Below, piece by piece: positions 5,535 to 10,959 of a stretch of DNA of 10,959 nucleotides. This DNA comes from Bacillota bacterium (GTDB lineage Bacteria; Eremiobacterota; SpSt-956; JAKJGF01): NCBI GenBank assembly GCA_029555925.1, contig JAKPQU010000094.1:1-10959 (forward strand). Direction: 5' to 3'. Within the stretch, counting starts at the first letter, position 1. The number at the start of each line of letters is the position of its first letter. The position numbers and the translations under genes were made by a program. The notes beneath the pieces are model-generated. The model saw only the letters and a list, made by a program, of their open reading frames with translations, was not told where the DNA came from and searched no databases.

Positions 5535-8096
5535 ATGAACACAGAAGAAATCAAAAAAGCATTACAGAAGAAGTTTCTTGAACCATTATCGGGAGGAGCG
5601 GTCCGACATATAGTATTCTGGTACGACGAAGAAGAAGGATTCAAAGATTATATAGACACCTTTCAGATAGAAGGAGTTAAATTACATAAACTCCATAACA
5701 ACTATTTCGCCACAAAACTTCTCCTTGAAGAAGAAGATAAAGAAAGTAATTACCTTGTCTATGCCCCTTTCAGGAAACCGGCAGATGAAGATAACTGGCT
5801 ACTGGATATAGAGCTTTACAGCAGTGAATTCTCTGCAGACAAAGCCTCTCTTATTATGAATGATTTTCATATGGACGGATTCTCGCTAAAGCCCTTTATA
5901 AAGAAAAATATAAAATTTTTTGATAGTAAAGAAAGACTGGAGAGCCTGAGAGAAATGTCTTCTCCCTCATGGACTGAAAGGGATTTTCAACTTGCCATGA
6001 TGAGTGTTTGCTGCAGGTTAAAAACACCATCTTTTTCTTCGGTAGTAAGATCTTTATTTATGCAGAACTTATCTGAAGAAGAAAACAAATCGTGGCAGGA
6101 AATATGCAAATATCCGGGAGCGGAATCCTTCCTGGAATTTGCTAAAAAGGAATATGGATATTCTGCTGCTTCTCCCTCACTCAAAGGTCTGCTTCTTACG
6201 ATTATATTAACTGCCATAAAAGCCACATCCAAAATATCACTTCTTTCTTCCTGGGACTCCTATGGCGGGGGTATAAAGAATAGCTGCCAGATATTTATAG
6301 ATCAGTGGTTAAACCACAGTGCAGATAAAGAAAGATATGAAAAAATTTCAAAGAATATATCTGAAGAACTCAATTTAAAAGATCATATTAAGAACTGGCA
6401 CCCTGATGAATATATAGAAGCAGAGGCCTTTGAGATTTTTGATATGGGACTTATTATTTATATTACAAATGCCCTTCTTGCTGATATGGATGAATATGAC
6501 AGGTATCTTGAATATATCTTTATCCGTAAGAGCAAACACTGGTATGAAGTTTATAAAGATGTATATGAATCCCTGGAATGTGCCATAAGTATGTGCTCTT
6601 TTAAAAGGAGATTTCTGGAAGGATTTCCTGAAGGTTCACCGGAAAAATTATTCAGTAATTACGTAAAGGACTATTATCAGTTCGACAGGGATTACAGGAA
6701 GTTTTATTATGCTTATGACAGGGTTTCTGGAGATATATTAAAAAAACTCCAGCCTGTAATAGAAAATCTCTATAAGAACTGGTTTTTATCAAATCTTGCT
6801 TCCGTATGGCTTAAAGCAATAAAGGATAATTTACTTGAACGGTGGCCTGTGCCATGGGTAGATAATCAGAAGGATTTTTACAGAGATACAGTCAAACCTG
6901 TAATTGACAGGCAAACAAAAGATAAAATCTTTATTATAATATCGGACGGCCTGAGATATGAAGCAGGAGAAGAACTTAAAGAATTTCTTGATAGAGAAAC
7001 AAGAGGCTCCACAGAGATTACCGCCCTTCAGAGCACTATTCCTTCCTATACAAAACTGGGTATGGCATCCCTGTTACCTCATGAAGAGATTGAAATAGAT
7101 GAAAAAGGTAAAGTCCTGGTTAATGGAAAAGACTCTGCCGGCATGGTAGCAAGAGACCTTATATTAAAGAGCCGGTACAGTGAGTCTATAGCCATGAATT
7201 TAAAAGACCTTACAGATTTATCGAAAGACGAAGGAAGGGAACTTCTTAAACAGTACAGAGTAATATACCTCTATCATAATACAATCGATGTCACAGGAGA
7301 TGACCCGAAAAGTGAGAACAAAATCTTCAATGCTGTTCATGATGCCATATACGAAATTTTCTCTGCAGTAAAGAAGATTGCAAACAGTTATGGAACAAAC
7401 ATTTATATTACTTCTGATCATGGTTTTCTCTACTGCAGAGAACCACTGGAAGAAAGCGATAAGTTAAAGATAGAAAACCTCCCCTGTATAACAAAGAACA
7501 GGCGATTTCTCCTTGTATCAGATGATACAAATATTGAGGGAACAGTAAGTATAAGCATGGATTATATATTAAAGAATAAAGGTATAAAAGCAGTTGTTCC
7601 CAATGGTGATATAAGGTTTAAGATGCAGGGCGGAGGAGCAAATTATGTCCATGGCGGAGCTTCTCTTCAGGAGATAGTAATTCCCCTTATAAAATATCAG
7701 CATGTAAGAAAAGATAAAGCTACAGAGAAAGATATTAACAGACCTGTTAAAGTAGAACATATATATCTTGCCAGGAAGATAACCAATAACAGTTTCACCC
7801 TGAAATTCTTCCAGATTGAGCCGGTAGCCGGGAAACTTAAACCTGCTAAACTTAAAGTAGCCCTGTGGGATAAAGAAGAAATGGTTTCACAGGAAAAGGT
7901 CCTGATAGCAGATAAGACTTCAGATAATGCGCCTGACAGGGAACTGAAGGTTAATATGACTTTAAAGCCAGGAAAATATGATAAAGAAAAAGATTATTAT
8001 TTAAAGATAATAGACAGTGATACAGGGATAGAGATATGTCAGCCCATACAATATCAGATAAATATTGCCATAAGTATGGATTTTGATGATTTTTGA
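5535..8096 (+). CDS. pglZ: BREX type 1 protein PglZ (BrxZ), alkaline phosphatase fold
   Basis: PglZ is a core BREX subunit found in all BREX types; it works with PglX in the defence complex. The 853 residues match the BREX-1 form. The N-terminus (LEPLSGGAVRHIVFWYDEE, about 16-34, then APFRKPADEDNWLLDIELYS) is family-typical. The alkaline-phosphatase-superfamily core shows metal-site candidates: Asp471 in IIISDGLRYEA, the LYHNTID segment (579-585) with His581 and Asp585, and Asp628-His629 in ITSDHGFLYCRE. A beta-rich C-terminal domain follows from about residue 740. GGAG at 5523-5526 supports the ATG. It is separated from pglX by the GxxExxY, relB-like and 65-residue genes, whereas pglX and pglZ are usually adjacent. 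The metal site looks intact, consistent with phosphodiesterase-type chemistry; the physiological substrate is not evident from sequence. Confidence 0.95.
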   Translation: MNTEEIKKALQKKFLEPLSGGAVRHIVFWYDEEEGFKDYIDTFQIEGVKLHKLHNNYFATKLLLEEEDKESNYLVYAPFRKPADEDNWLLDIELYSSEFSADKASLIMNDFHMDGFSLKPFIKKNIKFFDSKERLESLREMSSPSWTERDFQLAMMSVCCRLKTPSFSSVVRSLFMQNLSEEENKSWQEICKYPGAESFLEFAKKEYGYSAASPSLKGLLLTIILTAIKATSKISLLSSWDSYGGGIKNSCQIFIDQWLNHSADKERYEKISKNISEELNLKDHIKNWHPDEYIEAEAFEIFDMGLIIYITNALLADMDEYDRYLEYIFIRKSKHWYEVYKDVYESLECAISMCSFKRRFLEGFPEGSPEKLFSNYVKDYYQFDRDYRKFYYAYDRVSGDILKKLQPVIENLYKNWFLSNLASVWLKAIKDNLLERWPVPWVDNQKDFYRDTVKPVIDRQTKDKIFIIISDGLRYEAGEELKEFLDRETRGSTEITALQSTIPSYTKLGMASLLPHEEIEIDEKGKVLVNGKDSAGMVARDLILKSRYSESIAMNLKDLTDLSKDEGRELLKQYRVIYLYHNTIDVTGDDPKSENKIFNAVHDAIYEIFSAVKKIANSYGTNIYITSDHGFLYCREPLEESDKLKIENLPCITKNRRFLLVSDDTNIEGTVSISMDYILKNKGIKAVVPNGDIRFKMQGGGANYVHGGASLQEIVIPLIKYQHVRKDKATEKDINRPVKVEHIYLARKITNNSFTLKFFQIEPVAGKLKPAKLKVALWDKEEMVSQEKVLIADKTSDNAPDRELKVNMTLKPGKYDKEKDYYLKIIDSDTGIEICQPIQYQINIAISMDFDDF

Positions 8097-8108
8097 TTGT
8101 ATTACAAT
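8096..8108. promoter_or_regulatory. palindrome upstream of the RHH-Doc pair
   Basis: ATTGTA-T-TACAAT is a perfect 13-base palindrome starting at the last base of the pglZ stop, and a further TTGTAA half-like site lies at 8116-8121. Ribbon-helix-helix antitoxins bind such short palindromes, so this is a candidate operator. Confidence 0.4.
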
Positions 8109-8115
8109 GAAGTTC

Positions 8116-8144
8116 TTGTAAGTGCTGGCACTTTATGGTAAAGT
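8116..8144 (+). promoter_or_regulatory. weak promoter candidate for the RHH-Doc pair and brxL
   Basis: TTGTAA (8116-8121) and TAAAGT (8139-8144) are 17 bases apart, with TG at 8136-8137 as an extended -10. Each hexamer matches the consensus at four of six positions. A start near 8151 would leave a very short leader before the ribosome binding site at 8153. Confidence 0.3.
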
Positions 8145-8166
8145 AAGAGAAAAGGGGGTATTAATT

Positions 8167-8391
8167 ATGCTTAAAAATAAGAAGAAATTAACAACTACCC
8201 TGGAACCACATCAGATTGAAATGTTAAAAACCATTTCTTCCATAACCAGGATAAGCCAGTCAGAATTATTCAGAGAAGCCGTAAGTGATCTCATAAAAAA
8301 ATATCAGACCATAGTAACTCCGGAATTTGCCAGGAAAGTAGATGAACATATGGACAGAAGGCAGATTCTTCTGGAAAGGCTTTCCCGATGA
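8167..8391 (+). CDS. ribbon-helix-helix antitoxin of the Doc toxin
   Basis: A 74-residue protein whose first 43 residues fit a CopG/MetJ-type ribbon-helix-helix DNA-binding domain: strand KKLTTTLEP, helix HQIEMLKTISSIT, turn ISQS and helix ELFREAVSDLIKKY. The C-terminal segment (TPEFARKVDEHMDRRQILLERLSR) is helical and charged and probably contacts the toxin. The start is set by AGGGGG at 8153-8158, eight bases before the ATG; a GTG at 8122 in frame lacks a binding site and would add unrelated residues. Its stop overlaps the toxin start (ATGA, 8388-8391). The best-known Doc partner is Phd, which has a different fold, so this is an alternative pairing. It likely represses its own transcription through the palindrome at 8096-8108. 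Confidence 0.82.
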   Translation: MLKNKKKLTTTLEPHQIEMLKTISSITRISQSELFREAVSDLIKKYQTIVTPEFARKVDEHMDRRQILLERLSR

Positions 8392-8783
8392 TTTATCTAA
8401 CTGTGGAACAGATAATTTTCATACACAACAGATCTGTGGAGAGATTTGGTGGTGTATATGGAATGAGGGACAGAGGATTACTGGAATCTTCTGTTGCAAG
8501 ACCTGCGGCCACTTTCGGAGGTATAGACCTTTATAGGGATATTTATTCAAAAACTGCTGCCCTGGGGCATTCAATTCTTCTCAATCATCCATTCATAGAC
8601 GGAAATAAAAGAACTGCCTTTACTTCTATGGATCTTTTTTTTCAGGAGAATGGATTTATCATAAATGCAGATGACGATGAATGTGAAGCAATGATTTTAA
8701 ATGTAATAAATAAGATTTATGATGATAAAAAACTTGCTGAATGGCTTAAAAATAATACTATACTACTGAATTCCGGTAAATAA
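8388..8783 (+). CDS. doc: death-on-curing (Doc/Fic fold) toxin
   Basis: A 131-residue Doc-family protein, standard length. P1 Doc is a kinase that phosphorylates elongation factor EF-Tu and stops translation; other Fic-fold proteins transfer AMP. The N-terminus (YLTVEQIIFIHNRSVERFGGVYGMRDRGLLESSVARP) is typical of Doc. The active-site loop is HPFIDGNKRTA: catalytic His67, Asp71 for metal, then Gly72-Asn73-Lys74-Arg75. Lys where AMP-transferring Fic enzymes have Gly is the Doc hallmark, whereas Gly72 replaces the Ala of P1 Doc. The loop is complete, so the toxin should be active. It overlaps its antitoxin by four bases and ends 16 bases before brxL. A run of eight T (8635-8642) just after the loop is a possible slippage site. 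Confidence 0.92.
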   Translation: MIYLTVEQIIFIHNRSVERFGGVYGMRDRGLLESSVARPAATFGGIDLYRDIYSKTAALGHSILLNHPFIDGNKRTAFTSMDLFFQENGFIINADDDECEAMILNVINKIYDDKKLAEWLKNNTILLNSGK

Positions 8784-8799
8784 GAAAGGCTGACTGTTA

Positions 8800-10824
8800 A
8801 TGACTTTAGATGAAAAACTCAATAAAGTATTCCCCGGCAGGGTTGTAAGAAAGGATCTTACAAAACTCATTAAGGAAGGGCAGAATGTTCCCATATATGT
8901 TCTTGAGTATCTCCTTGGAATGTACTGTGCCACCTCAGATGAAGACCTTATAAAAGAAGGTATGGAAAGGGTTAAAAATATACTTTCCAAAAACTACGTA
9001 AGACCTGATGAAGCGGAAAAAATTAAATCCAAAGTGAGGGAAACAGGCAGATATAATGTAATAGATAATGTAAGTGTTAAACTCAATGAAAATAAGGATG
9101 TCTATGAGGCAACCTTTTCAAACCTGGGAATAAAAAATGTTATTGTCGAACCATCGTATGTAAAACAATTCGAAAAACTTCTTTGCGGCGGCATATGGTG
9201 CATATTACAGATGGAATATGAAGTGTGTGAATACGGAAAAGGAAGTCCTTTTAAAATAGTAAGCCTTAAACCAATACAGATGCCGAATATGGATATAGAA
9301 GAAATATTCCAGGGAAGAAAGGAGTTCACTAAAAATGAATGGATTGATGTCCTTATCCGTTCTACCGGCATGGAACCTGAAAGGTTTTCTGAAGATGTAA
9401 AATGGCATCTCCTTGCAAGACTGATACCTATGGTGGAAAATAACTATAATGTCTGTGAACTGGGCCCGAGAGGTACAGGTAAATCCCATGTATATAAAGA
9501 ACTTTCTCCCAATTCCATTCTTGTCTCCGGCGGCCAGACTACTGTGGCAAACCTCTTCTATAATATGTCCACAAGGTCTGTAGGACTGGTAGGACTCTGG
9601 GATGTAGTTGCCTTTGATGAAGTGGCGGGCATAAAGTTCAAAGATAAAGACGGCATACAGATAATGAAAGATTTCATGGCATCAGGCTCTTTTGCCAGAG
9701 GTAAAGAAGAAAAGAATGCCAATGCCTCTATGGTTTTTGTGGGGAATATCAATCATAGTGTGGATGTACTTCTTAAAGTTTCCCATCTCTTTGACCCGTT
9801 TCCTGAAGGTATGAACTCCGATACAGCCTTTTTTGACAGGATGCATCATTATATTCCGGGATGGGAAATTCCGAAGATGAGACCGGAATTCTTTACTGAC
9901 AGGTACGGATTTATCGTAGATTATGCTGCAGAATTCTTCAGAGAAATGAGGAAACGCAGTTTTACCGATGTAATATATAAATATTTTAGAATTGGAAATA
10001 ACCTGAACCAGAGAGATACTATAGGTGTAAAAAAGACTTTCTCAGGACTTATGAAACTGCTCTATCCGGACGGAGAACATACTAAAGAAGATGCAGCAGA
10101 AGTGCTCCGATATGCCCTTACAGGAAGAAGAAGAGTAAAAGAACAGTTAAAGAAGATAGGCGGAATGGAATTTTATGATGTAAATTTCTCATATATAGAT
10201 AATGATACTCAGGAAGAGCATTTTGTCTCTGTGCCGGAAATGGGAGGAGGTAAGTTAATACCTGAAGGTATGGGGAAACCCGGTCATATTTATACAGTTG
10301 CCACAGGTGATACCGGAAGGACAGGTGTATTTAAAATGGAACTTCAGGCCATAAAGGGCAGCGGGAAATATGAGAAATCCGGCCTTGGTTCCAGTTCTCT
10401 GGCAAAAGAGAGTATCAATATAGCTTTTCAGTATTTTAAAGCCAGTGCAAAGAAAATCAGCGGACAGATAAATACAAAAGAAATGGATTATCATCTGAAT
10501 GTTCAGGATTTACAGGGTGTTGGAATGAGTGAGGATTTGACGCTTTCTGCATTTATAGCACTATGTTCCGGTTCTTTATCTATGCCTGTACAGGAGTCTC
10601 TTGCAGTACTGGGAACAATGACCATAGGCGGTACTATAAGGAAAGTTTCAAATCTTGCTGATACTCTTCAGGTATGTTTCGATGGAGGGGCAAAAAGGGT
10701 AATTATGCCTGCCAGTAATGCGGGGGATATAAGCACAGTGCCGGCAGAGCTTTTCTCTAAATTCCAGATCAATTTCTACAGTGACCCTGAAGATGCAGTG
10801 CGGAAAAGTCTGGGGAAGATTTAA
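8800..10824 (+). CDS. brxL: BREX type 1 protein BrxL, AAA+ ATPase with Lon-like C-terminal domain
   Basis: BrxL is the last gene of the type 1 BREX set; it was named Lon-like, but family members form ring-shaped AAA+ assemblies that bind DNA. Length (674 residues) is normal. The N-terminal domain (LDEKLNKVFPGRVVRKDLTKLIKEG and the conserved VPIYVLEYLLGMYCAT) precedes the ATPase: Walker A GPRGTGKS (222-229) and Walker B VVAFDE ending Asp273-Glu274, then a sensor-like FVGNIN. The C-terminal region (about 480-674) aligns by eye with Lon's proteolytic domain, ending GGAKRVIMPASNAGDI, but the positions of Lon's Ser and Lys appear to be Asp579 and Ala620. AAAGG at 8785-8789 supports the ATG. It follows the doc gene by 16 bases, so it is probably read with the toxin pair; normally brxL directly follows pglZ. 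Confidence 0.95.
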   Translation: MTLDEKLNKVFPGRVVRKDLTKLIKEGQNVPIYVLEYLLGMYCATSDEDLIKEGMERVKNILSKNYVRPDEAEKIKSKVRETGRYNVIDNVSVKLNENKDVYEATFSNLGIKNVIVEPSYVKQFEKLLCGGIWCILQMEYEVCEYGKGSPFKIVSLKPIQMPNMDIEEIFQGRKEFTKNEWIDVLIRSTGMEPERFSEDVKWHLLARLIPMVENNYNVCELGPRGTGKSHVYKELSPNSILVSGGQTTVANLFYNMSTRSVGLVGLWDVVAFDEVAGIKFKDKDGIQIMKDFMASGSFARGKEEKNANASMVFVGNINHSVDVLLKVSHLFDPFPEGMNSDTAFFDRMHHYIPGWEIPKMRPEFFTDRYGFIVDYAAEFFREMRKRSFTDVIYKYFRIGNNLNQRDTIGVKKTFSGLMKLLYPDGEHTKEDAAEVLRYALTGRRRVKEQLKKIGGMEFYDVNFSYIDNDTQEEHFVSVPEMGGGKLIPEGMGKPGHIYTVATGDTGRTGVFKMELQAIKGSGKYEKSGLGSSSLAKESINIAFQYFKASAKKISGQINTKEMDYHLNVQDLQGVGMSEDLTLSAFIALCSGSLSMPVQESLAVLGTMTIGGTIRKVSNLADTLQVCFDGGAKRVIMPASNAGDISTVPAELFSKFQINFYSDPEDAVRKSLGKI

Positions 10825-10959
10825 TACTATTTAGCTTTAGACATAGTAGTCTGCCTGCCTGGTGTTCCGGAGAAAAAAATATCACGGCAGCACAGGTATA
10901 TTTTATTGAATTATAATGTAAAGTAGCATGATATAAGCTGTAACTGTTATAAACGTTCC
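10825..10959. other. 135 bases after brxL, no gene seen
   Basis: I find no convincing coding frame, tRNA or strong terminator. A 6-bp inverted repeat (TACTAT / ATAGTA, around 10827-10850) and a weaker CTGCC/GGCAG pair about 30 bases apart lack a following T run. TATAAT occurs near 10912 without a good -35 partner. The BREX operon may end here by a factor-dependent terminator or beyond the window. Confidence 0.4.

Noticed and set aside
8122..8166. GTG start for the RHH antitoxin, adding 15 residues
   Set aside because: No ribosome binding site precedes it, while AGGGGG sits eight bases before the ATG at 8167.
8342..8536. 64-codon + strand frame spanning the antitoxin-toxin junction
   Set aside because: It overlaps two strong genes in another frame and gives a Cys/Trp-rich sequence with no family resemblance.

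Overview
The window is the downstream half of a type 1 BREX phage-defence island from an AT-rich bacterium. Three core BREX genes lie on the + strand in the canonical order: pglX (adenine methyltransferase), pglZ (alkaline-phosphatase-fold protein) and brxL (AAA+ protein with a Lon-like C-terminal domain). brxA, brxB and brxC would be expected upstream, outside the window. The host cannot be named from the sequence. Heavy use of ATA, AGA and AAA codons, AGGAGG-type ribosome binding sites and TTGACA/TATAAT-type promoters fit a low-to-moderate GC bacterium using the standard code with TGA as stop.

Region by region: bases 1-107 may hold the last codons of an upstream gene and also carry a good sigma-70-type promoter. 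A 15-codon remnant of an antitoxin (109-156) follows. An intact antitoxin and PIN-domain toxin pair (195-844) comes next, overlapping by ATGA. pglX occupies 937-4416. A small GxxExxY (PDDEXK_3) gene lies at 4502-4900, bracketed by inverted copies of a 43-bp repeat. A RelB/DinJ-type antitoxin (5061-5321) without a recognisable toxin, and an unidentified 65-residue protein (5324-5521), precede pglZ (5535-8096). A ribbon-helix-helix antitoxin and Doc-type toxin pair (8167-8783), again overlapping by ATGA, precedes brxL (8800-10824). The final 135 bases show no gene.

The core genes should act together: PglX marks host DNA at an asymmetric site, and the complex with PglZ and BrxL blocks replication of unmarked phage DNA. 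The unusual point is the filling. Every gap between BREX genes that is visible here holds a toxin-antitoxin locus or a fragment of one, all in the same direction as the BREX genes, so the accessory genes may be co-transcribed with or embedded in the defence operon.

pglX is the other centre of interest. Three copies of a 43-bp repeat frame it and the GxxExxY gene, and one copy supplies the pglX stop codon. A sharply GC-poor tract of about 1 kb covers the target-recognition part. That tract contains a run of seven G where a one-base slip in either direction would truncate the protein. A perfect 20-bp palindrome flanked by 8-bp direct repeats lies inside the reading frame. Together these suggest a methyltransferase gene subject to module exchange and possibly on/off switching.
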